Notes: generated by a model not told the origin, from the letters alone. Counted from the stretch's first letter, positions 50,604-59,752 are shown. The stretch: 64,000 nt of DNA from Pseudotabrizicola sp051200875 (GCF_051200875.1 NZ_CP195191.1:2728001-2792000); one strand, 5' to 3'. Made by a program: numbers and translations.

Positions 50604-52817
50604 ATGAAAGCTGTTCCATCCAGCCAACGAATGCTTGCTGCAACTGTGACAGTGGCAGGATTGGTTGTGGTATCTGGCCTAGCACTCGCAGAACAGCGCC
50701 CAAGCCTTAACCTTTATGGTTCCGCCGGTTTGATCGACATGCCCTCGGGTGAAAGTCAGCCGGATGGGGCTTTGACTGCAACGACATCGCATTTTGGTCC
50801 GATCAGTCGTTCAACACTGACCTTTCAGATCTCGCCACGCCTGTCAGGCAGCTTTCGTTTTCTAGGAATCCGCGACTGGAACAAGAACCTTCCGTGCTTT
50901 CCCGGCTGTACTGGAACAGATCAGTTCACGACGTATTACGACCGCTCGTTTGACCTAAAGTACCAACTCCTTGACGAAAGCCGCTACCTGCCGTCCGTTG
51001 CAATCGGGTTGCAGGATTTTGTGGGAACCGGTGTGCTGGCAGGTGAATACATTGTCGCGACCAAGCATGTGACACCAGACATTAAGGTCACTGGCGGGTT
51101 GGGATGGGGACGCTTGGGTAGCTACGGATCTATCGGATCTCCGCTCGGTGTCAGGCCACCGCTTGTTGCCGGCTCGGGCGGTAATTTCAACTATGATCAA
51201 TGGTTCCGCGGGCCAGCGGCTCCGTTCGGCGGTGTTGAATGGGCACTGAACGAAAACTGGACTTTCAAAGCGGAATATTCGTCTGACTCCTACTCTGATG
51301 AGGCCGGCTATCGTCAGACATTCAAGCGGAAAAGCCCCTATAATTTCGGGATCGAATATCAGAGAGGCGATAGTTTCCGCTTCGGTGGGTATTACATGTA
51401 TGGCAGCGAAGTTGGTGTCGCTGCTCACTTTCTGCTGAATCCAAAGGCTCGCCCGGGCGGCAATCTTGTGGTCTCTGCGCCAACGCCCATTCGACCCAGA
51501 CCGAGTCGAAACGCTGATCCCGATGCGTGGTCGACGGATTGGGTTACTCAAAACGATGCTGGCCAGATTTTGCGAGCCAATCTTTCTAAACGCCTGGACG
51601 ACGACGGAATTGAAGTTCGTTCCATAAGCTTTGACGGTCGTGCAGCCGAGGTTCGGATCATCAATAACGGGACGGATGCCGAAGCGCAGGTGATTGGCAG
51701 GACGGCGCGCGCTATGGCGCGTGTGATGCCTGCATCTGTTGAGCAGTTTGAGATCGTTCCGGTTGTGAATGGCATGGCTGTTTCGAAAGTGGTCGTCCAG
51801 CGCTCGGATCTGGAAAAATACGAGTTTGCGGTCAACGGATCAGAAGAAATCTTTAACCGCACGCAGATTGTCTCGGTCGGATCTGCCCAAAACGCTGCTG
51901 CCCTGGACACCGAAACCTATCCAAAGTTCAAATGGGCGCTTAGCCCGTACGCACGCCTTCGGCTCTTTGACCAGAATTCACCCTTCAAAATCGGTGCTGG
52001 TCTGCAGTTGTCCGGCCGACTTGAAGTTACACCGGGTTTGATCGTCAGCGGCAAGATCACAAAACTGGTTGCCAGCAACCTTGATGACCGCCCGCCGATT
52101 CCGGCCCGTACTTTGCAGCCTGTGCGATCGGCAAACTATTTCTATGATTCTCTGGGTGATCCTGCGATCGAAACGCTTGCGGTTACCTACTACCACAAGC
52201 TTGCGCCCGAGATTTATGGGCGCATCTCGGCGGGATATTTGGAACGCATGTTCGGTGGTGTCTCAACCGAAGTGCTCTGGATGCCCACTAATCGCAGATG
52301 GGCGATTGGGGCCGAGGTCAACTACGTCGCACAAAGGTCACCTGATCAGCGCTTTGGGTTCAACTTGCCCTCTGCAATGTATCAGACAGACGGCCCCGGC
52401 GTCGAAACAGGTCCCGGCAGCTACAAGGTCCTGACTGGGCATGTCAGTGGTTACTATGCCTTCGACCGTGGCTACCACGCACAATTGGACGTTGGACGTT
52501 ACCTCGCCGGTGACGTTGGCGCGACATTCTCGTTGAAGCGCGAGTTTGAAAATGGCTGGAAAGTGGGGGCCTTTATTACCAAGACCAATGTGCCAGCTGC
52601 AGCCTTTGGCAGCGGCTCGTTTGACAAGGGGATCACCCTTGAGGTTCCGTTCTCGGTGTTGCTTGGCAAGGAAACCCGTGAAGTTCGCTCGACCCTGATC
52701 AGGCCGTTTGGACGAGATGGCGGTCAAAGGTTGGAAGTAGACGGTCGTCTCTATGAAACGGTGCGTGGATATCGCGCTGATGGCCTGAGCGAACAGTGGG
52801 GACGTTTCTGGAAATGA
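50604..52817 (+). CDS. YjbH family outer-membrane exopolysaccharide protein
   Basis: A 737-residue exported protein with a signal peptide (about 1-29, ending 'LALA'). It begins its mature part with 'RPSLNLYGSAGLIDMPSGE', the characteristic start of YjbH. Long alternating beta strands point to an outer-membrane barrel. YjbH belongs to the yjbEFGH operon, tied to extracellular polysaccharide in enterobacteria. Its stop overlaps the yjbF-type lipoprotein ATG, and a YjbE-like gene follows. No yjbG is present in this window. Confidence 0.88.
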   Translation: MKAVPSSQRMLAATVTVAGLVVVSGLALAEQRPSLNLYGSAGLIDMPSGESQPDGALTATTSHFGPISRSTLTFQISPRLSGSFRFLGIRDWNKNLPCFPGCTGTDQFTTYYDRSFDLKYQLLDESRYLPSVAIGLQDFVGTGVLAGEYIVATKHVTPDIKVTGGLGWGRLGSYGSIGSPLGVRPPLVAGSGGNFNYDQWFRGPAAPFGGVEWALNENWTFKAEYSSDSYSDEAGYRQTFKRKSPYNFGIEYQRGDSFRFGGYYMYGSEVGVAAHFLLNPKARPGGNLVVSAPTPIRPRPSRNADPDAWSTDWVTQNDAGQILRANLSKRLDDDGIEVRSISFDGRAAEVRIINNGTDAEAQVIGRTARAMARVMPASVEQFEIVPVVNGMAVSKVVVQRSDLEKYEFAVNGSEEIFNRTQIVSVGSAQNAAALDTETYPKFKWALSPYARLRLFDQNSPFKIGAGLQLSGRLEVTPGLIVSGKITKLVASNLDDRPPIPARTLQPVRSANYFYDSLGDPAIETLAVTYYHKLAPEIYGRISAGYLERMFGGVSTEVLWMPTNRRWAIGAEVNYVAQRSPDQRFGFNLPSAMYQTDGPGVETGPGSYKVLTGHVSGYYAFDRGYHAQLDVGRYLAGDVGATFSLKREFENGWKVGAFITKTNVPAAAFGSGSFDKGITLEVPFSVLLGKETREVRSTLIRPFGRDGGQRLEVDGRLYETVRGYRADGLSEQWGRFWK

Positions 52818-53461
52818 AAAAGGCGATCATTGCACTCATTACTGGAGCGACAGTTCTTTCCGCCTGTGGCAACGACACAGACGCCTTCGCCATGGCGCAA
52901 GTTGCCAAGGCGGTTGTGCCAATCAGAGCGCAGAAATCTGACGGGGGTCTCGGGCTGACTCGCGCAGCGCTTCAGGACATTCTTTCGCCCGTCCAACTGA
53001 TCACTCTTGAAGAGCGTAATCAGCAGGCATTGGTGGGAGAAATTGAGCAAAATGGAGGCGTCGAGACTTGGAGTTCTGTCGACAAAGTCACGATTTCTCT
53101 TCGGAATGGTGTCCTTGTTGCAACGCGGGGACTCGGCGATGACCTCATGTCGGCCAGCGGCCAGCGGCCAAATGTGCAAGTTTCCGCCGATGGAACATAC
53201 GCCCGCTCCTATGTTCATTTAAACGGCCTAGATCAAACCAGGCGGCTGGTGTTGACCTGTTCCGCAAGATCGAATGGAGCAAAGAGCATTGAAATCGTTG
53301 AGAAAATTTACAGCGTGACCGAGATCGAAGAAACTTGTTCGCTTGATGGTCAAAGCGTCACCAACTCGTATTGGATCGATTCTGCAGGCAAGATAAGGAA
53401 GTCTCGCCAGTGGGTTAGTCCCAATGCTGGATCGGTGGTCATTGAAGACCTGAGAGGATAA
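52814..53461 (+). CDS. YjbF/GfcB family lipoprotein
   Basis: A 215-residue lipoprotein (lipobox LSAC, Cys18) of the YjbF (GfcB) family associated with group 4 capsule or exopolysaccharide secretion. It has 'VTISLRNGVLVATRGLGDDLM' and 'YVHLNGLDQTRRLVLTC', both typical. It is translationally coupled to yjbH by a 4-bp overlap. The longer ORF from 52796 starts inside yjbH and lacks the signal peptide at its N-terminus. Confidence 0.87.
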   Translation: MKKAIIALITGATVLSACGNDTDAFAMAQVAKAVVPIRAQKSDGGLGLTRAALQDILSPVQLITLEERNQQALVGEIEQNGGVETWSSVDKVTISLRNGVLVATRGLGDDLMSASGQRPNVQVSADGTYARSYVHLNGLDQTRRLVLTCSARSNGAKSIEIVEKIYSVTEIEETCSLDGQSVTNSYWIDSAGKIRKSRQWVSPNAGSVVIEDLRG

Positions 53462-53538
53462 GTGTCGATCAGCTTTTTGTTTTCCATTCCGATCCTTTAT
53501 GCTATCGAGAACCAAATGTTCCTGAATCGGAGAAAATC

Positions 53539-53763
53539 ATGAAACGTATTACCGCATTCGTGGCCGCTATTTCGCTGGTCGCTTCTGTGTCGACCGCTAC
53601 CGCTGGTGGCATGAACGTTGCTGACGACGAGGACGATCCAATCGTCGTCGTCAAGCAGGGTTCGTCGTCCTCTGCTGGTTCGCTGGGTGGTGGCGCTGCT
53701 GCCGCTGCTGCCGCAATCCTGATCCTCGGTGCTCTGGCCTCGGGTTCTTCGGGCAGCCACTAA
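53539..53763 (+). CDS. small secreted YjbE-like protein, 74 residues
   Basis: A 74-residue protein with a signal peptide (MKRITAFVAAISLVASVSTATA) and an acidic stretch (NVADDEDDPIVVVK). A Ser/Ala/Gly-rich tail ('SSSSAGSLGGGAAAAAAAIL') ends hydrophobic. Size, position after YjbH and YjbF, and Ala/Gly/Ser content match YjbE of the yjbEFGH system. It also shares its plan with the 58-residue protein at 42498-42674. CGGAGA precedes the ATG. A terminator follows at 53790. Confidence 0.8.
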   Translation: MKRITAFVAAISLVASVSTATAGGMNVADDEDDPIVVVKQGSSSSAGSLGGGAAAAAAAILILGALASGSSGSH

Positions 53764-53789
53764 TTTCTTGCCTTAAGGCAGAAGCAAGA

Positions 53790-53813
53790 GGGTCCGATCT
53801 TCGGGCCCTTTTT
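53790..53813 (+). terminator. Rho-independent terminator after the YjbE-like gene
   Basis: GGGTCCGA (53790-53797) pairs with TCGGGCCC (53801-53808), with one G-T pair and a 3-base loop, followed by five T. Confidence 0.85.
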
Positions 53814-53822
53814 GCTTTGGGC

Positions 53823-53851
53823 TTGCACCGAGAATGTTTACGCCCTATGTA
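53823..53851 (+). promoter_or_regulatory. likely promoter of the rimP-nusA-infB operon
   Basis: TTGCAC (53823-53828) and TATGTA (53846-53851) with a 17-bp spacer, immediately after the preceding terminator. It is the only good promoter-like pair before rimP. Confidence 0.5.
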
Positions 53852-53924
53852 GACGCAGCTGCGTCTTCGGTCTCCACCCCCGAAGTCACCGGATGAACGA
53901 TACGGGCCGCTGGCCCGTTTTTTG
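53851..53924 (+). promoter_or_regulatory. structured rimP leader with terminator-like hairpin
   Basis: The stretch starts with a 16-bp palindrome, AGACGCAGCTGCGTCT (53851-53866). It ends with a hairpin ACGGGCC/GGCCCGT (53902-53908 with 53912-53918) and a T-rich tail, 29 bp before the rimP ATG. A terminator inside the leader fits NusA-dependent autoregulation known for this operon in other bacteria. A short stable RNA is another reading. Confidence 0.5.
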
Positions 53925-53946
53925 TTTTTTGGACCACACTGGACCC

Positions 53947-54552
53947 ATGACTGACCTTATCGCGAAAACCGCAATTGACCGCCGCCTTGCCGCCATCGTT
54001 GGCCCCGCCATCGAGGGCCTTGGCTTTGAATTGGTGCGGATTCGGTTGCAGGGTGGAAAGACCCGCATTCTGCAAATCATGGCAGATCGCCCGGACGGCG
54101 GTATTGAGGTCGACGATTGTGCCAAGATTTCTACTGCGGTTTCGGCTATTCTGGACGTCGAAGATCCAATTGAAGACAACTATGTTCTTGAAGTTTCGTC
54201 GCCCGGCATTGATCGGCCGCTGACACGCCTCAAGGATTTCGAGATGTGGAAGGGCTGGGAAGCCCGCATCGAAACGACCGAACTGATTGATGGCCGCCGC
54301 CGGTTCAAGGGTGCATTGGCGGGCGTCGAAGACGACGAAGTCCTGATTCAGATCGAAGAGGGCGGTGAGGAGATCACCATCGGACTCAAGTTTGACTGGC
54401 TTTCAGATGCCAAGTTGATTCTTACCGATGATCTGATCGCCGAGATGCTGCGCCAGAAGAAGGCCAGTGGCAATTTCGACGAATCGCAGTTCGATGAGAT
54501 TGAAGAAACCGAGGGCGAGGACGAAGACCCCGCCGAAGAGACAAAACACTAA
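53947..54552 (+). CDS. rimP: ribosome maturation factor RimP
   Basis: RimP assists 30S subunit maturation. The 201-residue protein has the family's N-terminal domain ('IVGPAIEGLGFELVRIRL', 'ILQIMADRPDGGIEVDDCAKIS', 'YVLEVSSPGIDRPLT') and a C-terminal SH3-like domain. An acidic extension ends it (about 170-201), as in related alphaproteobacteria. I chose the ATG at 53947. An in-frame ATG at 53893 would place the hairpin terminator inside the coding sequence. nusA follows at 20 bp. Confidence 0.95.
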   Translation: MTDLIAKTAIDRRLAAIVGPAIEGLGFELVRIRLQGGKTRILQIMADRPDGGIEVDDCAKISTAVSAILDVEDPIEDNYVLEVSSPGIDRPLTRLKDFEMWKGWEARIETTELIDGRRRFKGALAGVEDDEVLIQIEEGGEEITIGLKFDWLSDAKLILTDDLIAEMLRQKKASGNFDESQFDEIEETEGEDEDPAEETKH

Positions 54553-54572
54553 GAAAGCCTGGGAGTTGACCG

Positions 54573-56183
54573 ATGGCGATTACTTCTGCCAACCAGCTTG
54601 AACTTCTCCAGACGGCTGAGGCCGTTGCCCGTGAGAAGATGATCGACCCGGATCTGGTGATCCAGGCGATGGAAGAAACGCTCGCCCGCGCGGCCAAGTC
54701 GCGTTACGGCAGCGAGCTGGACATCCGCGTAAAGATCGACCGCAAGACCGGCCGTGCGACCTTCTCGCGGATCCGGACTGTTGTGGCAGATGAAGAGCTG
54801 GAAAACCATCACGCTCAGATGACGGTTAAGCAGGCCAAGGGCTACTTGGCTGATCCGCAGATCGGTGACGAAATCGTCGACGAAGTGCCACCCGTTGACC
54901 TTGGCCGAATTGCCGCGCAATCGGGCAAGCAGGTTCTGTTGCAGCGCGTTCGTGAAGCCGAGCGTGATCGTCAGTACGAAGAGTTCAAAGATCGCAAGGG
55001 CAGCATCATCAATGGTGTCGTCAAGCGTGAAGAATACGGCAATGTCATTGTCGATATCGGTCGTGGTGAAGGCATCCTGCGCCGCAACGAAAAGATTGGC
55101 CGCGAAGCTTACCGCATCGGAGATCGCATTCGTGCCTACATCAAGGACGTGCGTCGCGAAACTCGCGGCCCGCAAATCTTCTTGTCACGCACCGACCCGA
55201 TGTTCATGGCCGAACTGTTCAAGATGGAAGTTCCGGAAATCTATGATGGGGTCATCGAAATCAAGGCGGTCGCCCGTGACCCAGGTTCGCGCGCGAAGAT
55301 CGCGGTCATCAGCTATGATAATTCAATCGACCCAGTCGGTGCTTGCGTCGGTATGCGCGGTAGCCGCGTTCAGGCCGTCGTGAATGAGCTTCAGGGCGAA
55401 AAGATCGACATCATTCCGTGGAATGAAGATACCGCTACCTTCCTTGTAAACGCGCTTCAACCCGCCGAAGTGTCGAAAGTCGTGTTCGACGAAGAAGCCG
55501 GAAAAATTGAAGTCGTCGTCCCTGATGAGCAGCTTTCGCTGGCCATCGGTCGTCGCGGACAAAACGTGCGTCTGGCCAGCCAGTTGACCGCTTTGGACAT
55601 CGACATTATGACCGAGGCTGAAGAGTCCCAGCGCCGTCAGGCCGAATTCGCCGAACGTACCAAGTTGTTCATGGATACGTTGGATGTCGACGAAATGATG
55701 GCCCAGCTACTGGTTGCCGAAGGCTTTACCAATCTGGAAGAAGTCGCCTACGTCGAGCAGGATGAACTTCTGTCGATCGACGGCTTCGACGAAGGCACGG
55801 CTGATGAGTTGCAGGCACGCGCCCGCGACTATCTGGAAGAGCAGGCCCGCAAGGCACTTGAGCATGCACGCAAACTGGGTGTGGAAGAAAGCCTGATCGA
55901 ATTCGAAGGTCTGACACCGCAAATGGTTGAGGCGCTTGCCAAGGACGGTATCAAGACGTTGGAAGACTTTGCGACCTGTGCTGACTGGGAATTGGCTGGT
56001 GGTTGGACAACCGAAAACGGCCAGCGCAAGAAAGACGACGGCATTCTGGAACCCTTCGATGTAAGCCTTGAGGAAGCTCAGCATCTGATCATGACGGCTC
56101 GTGTCATGCTGGGCTGGGTTGATCCGACGGCTATGGAAGCCGAAGAAGAAGAGAGTGACTCTGACGAGGAGGCCGAAGCCTGA
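54573..56183 (+). CDS. nusA: transcription termination/antitermination factor NusA
   Basis: NusA binds RNA polymerase and RNA to control pausing, termination and antitermination. The 536-residue protein has the N-terminal polymerase-binding domain, an S1 domain (around 'VVKREEYGNVIVDIGRGEGILR'), two KH domains ('KIAVISYDNSIDPVGACVGMRGSRV' and 'LAIGRRGQNVRLASQL' regions), and C-terminal acidic helix-hairpin repeats. An acidic tail (EEEESDSDEEAEA) ends it. It lies between rimP and rnpM, the standard order. Confidence 0.97.
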   Translation: MAITSANQLELLQTAEAVAREKMIDPDLVIQAMEETLARAAKSRYGSELDIRVKIDRKTGRATFSRIRTVVADEELENHHAQMTVKQAKGYLADPQIGDEIVDEVPPVDLGRIAAQSGKQVLLQRVREAERDRQYEEFKDRKGSIINGVVKREEYGNVIVDIGRGEGILRRNEKIGREAYRIGDRIRAYIKDVRRETRGPQIFLSRTDPMFMAELFKMEVPEIYDGVIEIKAVARDPGSRAKIAVISYDNSIDPVGACVGMRGSRVQAVVNELQGEKIDIIPWNEDTATFLVNALQPAEVSKVVFDEEAGKIEVVVPDEQLSLAIGRRGQNVRLASQLTALDIDIMTEAEESQRRQAEFAERTKLFMDTLDVDEMMAQLLVAEGFTNLEEVAYVEQDELLSIDGFDEGTADELQARARDYLEEQARKALEHARKLGVEESLIEFEGLTPQMVEALAKDGIKTLEDFATCADWELAGGWTTENGQRKKDDGILEPFDVSLEEAQHLIMTARVMLGWVDPTAMEAEEEESDSDEEAEA

Positions 56184-56206
56184 TTTCAGGCTTCGGAGAC
56201 ACGCGG

Positions 56207-56851
56207 TTGACTCGCGGCGGTCGGGAAAAGATGAAGGACGAACCAGAGCGCAAGTGCATTGCCACTGGGGAGAGCCAGCCGAAAGGCGGACTGATCAGGT
56301 TTGTGATTGGTCCGGATGCGGTTGTTGTGCCGGATATTCTGGGCCGTCTGCCGGGCCGTGGCATCTATGTCTCGGCAGATACAGAAGCCTTGAATAAGGC
56401 AGTAAAGAAGAACCTTTTCTCGCGTGCAGCGCGTCAGCCCGTGACTGTGCCCGAGGACCTGACGGATCTGGTTGAAGGGCTATTGGCCCGACGCTTGGTA
56501 GATTTGGTCTCAATGGCGCGCAAAGCAGGGTCAGCGATCTGCGGGTTTGAAAAGGTGAAAGACTGGTTGGTCAAGGGTGAAGCGGTGACGCTGATTCAGG
56601 CCAACGACGGGTCAGAACGCGGGCGCGAGAAGTTGCGACCGCCGAAAGGCCCAGAATCACTGATTTCCTGCCTGACTGCAGGGGAATTGGGTTTGGCTTT
56701 CGGCCGCGAACGTGCCATACACGCCGCGCTTGCGGCTGGTGGACTCAACGACCGTGTTGTAGAGGAAGCGGCAAGGCTTGGCGGTTTGCGTGGGGCAAAT
56801 AGCCAGCAGGTCGGCGAATTGATCGCCGGGAAGGATACGAAGGACGCATGA
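56207..56851 (+). CDS. rnpM: RNA-binding protein RnpM (YlxR) fused to an L7Ae-like domain
   Basis: A 214-residue protein. The N-terminal half is YlxR/RnpM type ('ERKCIATGE', 'GRLPGRGIYV', 'NLFSRAARQPV'), which in Bacillus binds RNase P RNA. The C-terminal half ('LVDLVSMARKAGSAICGFEKV') resembles a ribosomal L7Ae-like fold. This two-domain form is common in alphaproteobacteria. Start is TTG at 56207 (MTRGGREK), the form I recall in related bacteria. The ATG at 56231 is a shorter alternative. The stop overlaps the infB ATG by 4 bp. Confidence 0.88.
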   Translation: MTRGGREKMKDEPERKCIATGESQPKGGLIRFVIGPDAVVVPDILGRLPGRGIYVSADTEALNKAVKKNLFSRAARQPVTVPEDLTDLVEGLLARRLVDLVSMARKAGSAICGFEKVKDWLVKGEAVTLIQANDGSERGREKLRPPKGPESLISCLTAGELGLAFGRERAIHAALAAGGLNDRVVEEAARLGGLRGANSQQVGELIAGKDTKDA

Positions 56852-59445
56852 GCGATACAGACGGCAAGAAACCCCTTGGTCTGGGTGGCGCACCCCGTTC
56901 CGGTCAGGTGAAGCAAAGCTTCAGCCACGGTCGGACGAAGAGTGTCGTGGTGGAAACCAAGCGCAAGCGCGTTGTGGTTCCCACAAAACCGGGCGCAGCC
57001 GGGGCAGGTGCTGGCGGCAACCAGCCATCATTGGGCGATCCGTCCAAGCGGCCCGCTGGAATTACTGATGCCGAGATGGAGCGCCGTCTCGCAGCTCTTC
57101 GTGCTGCAAAAGCGCGTGAGGCAGAAGATGCTGAGCGCCGCGCCGAAGAAGAGCGTCAGCGCGAAGAAGAGCGTCAGCGTCGTCGCGAAGAGATCGAAGC
57201 CAAAGAGCGCGCTGATCGCGAACGCGAAGAAGCCCTGCGCCTGAAGGCGGAAGAAGAAGAACGCGCAGCGCGCGAAGCAGCAGAGGCCAAAGCGGCGGCT
57301 GCAGCGGCACGCAAAGCAGAGATTCTGGGCACCCGCTCGCGCGCCGCAGTTCAAGCGGAAGAGAAAGCCGCAGAGGCCGCAGCGACCGAAGCAACCCAGC
57401 CTGCAGCAGCGCCGCGCGCCAATGCCAACAGCGCTGAAGAAACCCGCGGTGGCGCCTCGGCGAAAGCACCTCTTAGCCCGCGCAAGACGGACCGGGAACG
57501 TGAAGACCGGGACCGCGACAGCCGCAAAGGCAAAGGCGATGATGGTCGTCGTTCTGGCAAGCTGACTCTGTCCGCCGCGCTGGAAGGCGAAGGTGGCCGT
57601 ACTCGCAGCCTTGCTGCGATGAAGCGTAAGCAGGAGAAAGCGCGCCAGAAGGCTATGGGCTTTGGCCAGAAGGCCGAAAAACAAAGCCGTGATGTGCAGC
57701 TTCCCGAAACGATCGTTGTCAGCGAACTTGCAAACCGGATGGCAGAACGTGCCGCCGATGTGGTCAAGTCGCTGATGAAGATGGGCATGATGGTCACCAT
57801 GAACCAGACCATCGACGCTGATACGGCGGAACTGGTGATCGATGAATTCGGTCACAAGGCCGTCCGCGTTTCGGATTCTGACGTCGAACAGGTGATCGAC
57901 ACCGTCGAGGATAAGGCCGAGGATCTTCAGCCGCGTCCGCCGATCGTGACCATCATGGGTCACGTCGACCACGGCAAGACATCGCTTCTGGACGCTATTC
58001 GCAAGACCAACGTGGTTTCTGGCGAAGCCGGCGGTATCACGCAGCACATAGGCGCCTATCAGGTCCGCGCTGCCAACGGATCGCTGATCAGCTTCCTCGA
58101 CACACCCGGCCACGCGGCGTTCACGTCGATGCGTGCCCGTGGTGCCCAGGTTACGGATATCGTTGTTCTGGTGGTTGCCGCAGATGACTCGGTCATGCCG
58201 CAAACGGTTGAGGCAATTGCCCACGCCAAGGCGGCCAAGGTTCCGATGATCGTTGCGATCAACAAGTGCGACAAGCCCGCGGCCAATCCGCAAAAGGTTC
58301 GGACTGAACTTCTGCAGCACGAAGTTGTTGTTGAGGCAATGTCCGGCGATGTTCAGGACGTCGAAGTTTCTGCCTTGACGGGCAAAGGGCTCGACAATTT
58401 GCTGGAGGCCATCGCGCTTCAGGCGGAAGTTCTGGAACTGAAAGCCAACCCAACGCGCGCCGCAATGGGTGCCGTGATTGAAGCCAAGCTGGATGTTGGT
58501 CGCGGCCCGGTGGCTACCGTTCTGGTTCAGAATGGTACGCTGCGCAAAGGCGACATCTTCGTTGTTGGCGAGAAGTGGGGCAAGGTCCGTGCACTTTTGT
58601 CTGACAAGGGTGAACCGGTCGACGAAGCTGGCCCATCTGTTCCAGTCGAAGTGCTCGGTCTGAACGGAACGCCCGAAGCTGGTGACGTCTTGAACGTGGT
58701 TGAAACGGAAGCACAGGCGCGTGAAATCGCTGCCTACCGTGAACAGGCCGCTAAAGACAAACGCGCAGCGGCAGGTGCAGCGACTACGCTGGAACAGCTT
58801 ATGGCCAAGGCCAAGGCTGATGCAGACGTGGCCGAGTTGCCAGTTCTGGTTAAAGCGGACGTTCAGGGCTCGTCGGAAGCAATCGTTCAAGCCTTGGAAA
58901 AGGTCGGCAACGATGAAGTCCGGGTTCGCGTTCTGCACTATGGTGTCGGCGCGATCACAGATAGCGACGTCGGTCTGGCTGAAGCTTCGGGTGCGGCGAT
59001 CATCGGATTTAACGTCCGTGCCAACGCAACGGCTCGCAGCGCCGCCCAACAAAAAGGCGTCGAGATCCGTTATTACTCGATCATTTATGACCTGATTGAC
59101 GACATCAAGAAGGCCGCATCGGGTCTGTTGAAAGCGGAAGTCCGCGAAAACTTCATCGGCTATGCGAGGATTCAGGAAGTCTTCCGGATCACCGGCATTG
59201 GTAACGTTGCAGGCTGCCTTGTCACAGAAGGTGTGGCACGTCGCTCGGCAGGCGTTCGCTTGCTGCGTGACAACGTGGTTATCCATGAAGGCACTCTGAA
59301 GACGCTGAAACGCTTCAAGGATGAAGTCAAAGAAGTCCATTCGGGTCAGGAATGCGGTATGGCGTTCGAGCGCTATGAAGACATTCGTGCCAATGACGTG
59401 ATCGAAATCTTCGAGCGCGAAGAAATTCAACGCTCGTTGACCTAA
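56848..59445 (+). CDS. infB: translation initiation factor IF-2
   Basis: IF-2 is the GTPase that places initiator tRNA on the 30S subunit. The 865-residue protein begins with a Lys/Arg/Ala/Glu-rich N-terminal region (about 1-280) holding a long charged helix, as is usual. The IF2 N-domain ('LPETIVVSELANRMAERAADVV') comes next, then the G domain with 'GHVDHGKTS', 'DTPGHAAF' and 'NKCDKP', and domains II to IV up to 'EVHSGQECGMAFERYEDI'. Coupling to rnpM is by a 4-bp overlap. A hairpin terminator follows. Confidence 0.97.
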   Translation: MSDTDGKKPLGLGGAPRSGQVKQSFSHGRTKSVVVETKRKRVVVPTKPGAAGAGAGGNQPSLGDPSKRPAGITDAEMERRLAALRAAKAREAEDAERRAEEERQREEERQRRREEIEAKERADREREEALRLKAEEEERAAREAAEAKAAAAAARKAEILGTRSRAAVQAEEKAAEAAATEATQPAAAPRANANSAEETRGGASAKAPLSPRKTDREREDRDRDSRKGKGDDGRRSGKLTLSAALEGEGGRTRSLAAMKRKQEKARQKAMGFGQKAEKQSRDVQLPETIVVSELANRMAERAADVVKSLMKMGMMVTMNQTIDADTAELVIDEFGHKAVRVSDSDVEQVIDTVEDKAEDLQPRPPIVTIMGHVDHGKTSLLDAIRKTNVVSGEAGGITQHIGAYQVRAANGSLISFLDTPGHAAFTSMRARGAQVTDIVVLVVAADDSVMPQTVEAIAHAKAAKVPMIVAINKCDKPAANPQKVRTELLQHEVVVEAMSGDVQDVEVSALTGKGLDNLLEAIALQAEVLELKANPTRAAMGAVIEAKLDVGRGPVATVLVQNGTLRKGDIFVVGEKWGKVRALLSDKGEPVDEAGPSVPVEVLGLNGTPEAGDVLNVVETEAQAREIAAYREQAAKDKRAAAGAATTLEQLMAKAKADADVAELPVLVKADVQGSSEAIVQALEKVGNDEVRVRVLHYGVGAITDSDVGLAEASGAAIIGFNVRANATARSAAQQKGVEIRYYSIIYDLIDDIKKAASGLLKAEVRENFIGYARIQEVFRITGIGNVAGCLVTEGVARRSAGVRLLRDNVVIHEGTLKTLKRFKDEVKEVHSGQECGMAFERYEDIRANDVIEIFEREEIQRSLT

Positions 59446-59470
59446 GATCTACAGGACAGAAGTCATAAGA

Positions 59471-59504
59471 ATGGCCGTGTGGTTGCCCACACGGCCGTTT
59501 TCTT
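59471..59504 (+). terminator. Rho-independent terminator after infB
   Basis: GGCCGTGTGG (59473-59482) pairs with CCACACGGCC (59487-59496), loop TTGC, followed by GTTTTCTT. It ends the rimP-infB operon, next to a minus-strand reading frame. Confidence 0.87.
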
Positions 59505-59643
59505 ATTCTACTCTGATAGGAGTGACTGGACGGCCCGTGTATAGCTTTTCGTCGACTTTCACGACGACTTGCCCATCGGCTAGCTTGCTGACCAGTATCC
59601 CCTGAACCGAGACACAACTCCCAATAGAAATAGTTCTAAGCAT
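59503..59643 (-). CDS. putative small protein, 46 residues
   Basis: A short frame reading MLRTISIGSCVSVQGILVSK and ending 'YTGRPVTPIRVE'. The alternating beta pattern (SIGSCVSVQGIL, GQVVVKVDEKLY) looks like a small SH3- or OB-like barrel. GGGGA lies 8 bases before the ATG. An upstream ATG at 59658 would give 51 residues. Codon use is less GC-rich than in neighbours. It sits between the infB terminator and mutT. The remaining ~95 bp up to mutT show nothing else. It could be spurious. Confidence 0.45.
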   Translation of the reverse strand: MLRTISIGSCVSVQGILVSKLADGQVVVKVDEKLYTGRPVTPIRVE

Positions 59644-59752
59644 CCACCAATCCCCCATTAGCGTGCCAAAAACGAAAATACAGGGAATTGGTAAATCTTC
59701 GACTCAAATTTGAGCGATCTAGGAAGATTTTCGTGGATTCTTTCAGCAGTTT

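Noticed and set aside
53893..53946. Upstream in-frame ATG extending rimP by 18 residues
   Set aside because: It would place the hairpin and T run inside the coding sequence, and the extension is not RimP-like.
57028..59430. 800-residue minus-strand open frame
   Set aside because: It lies fully antisense to infB, and its composition (Cys, Phe, His and Arg clusters) is what a reverse frame of a biased gene gives. No domain is recognisable.
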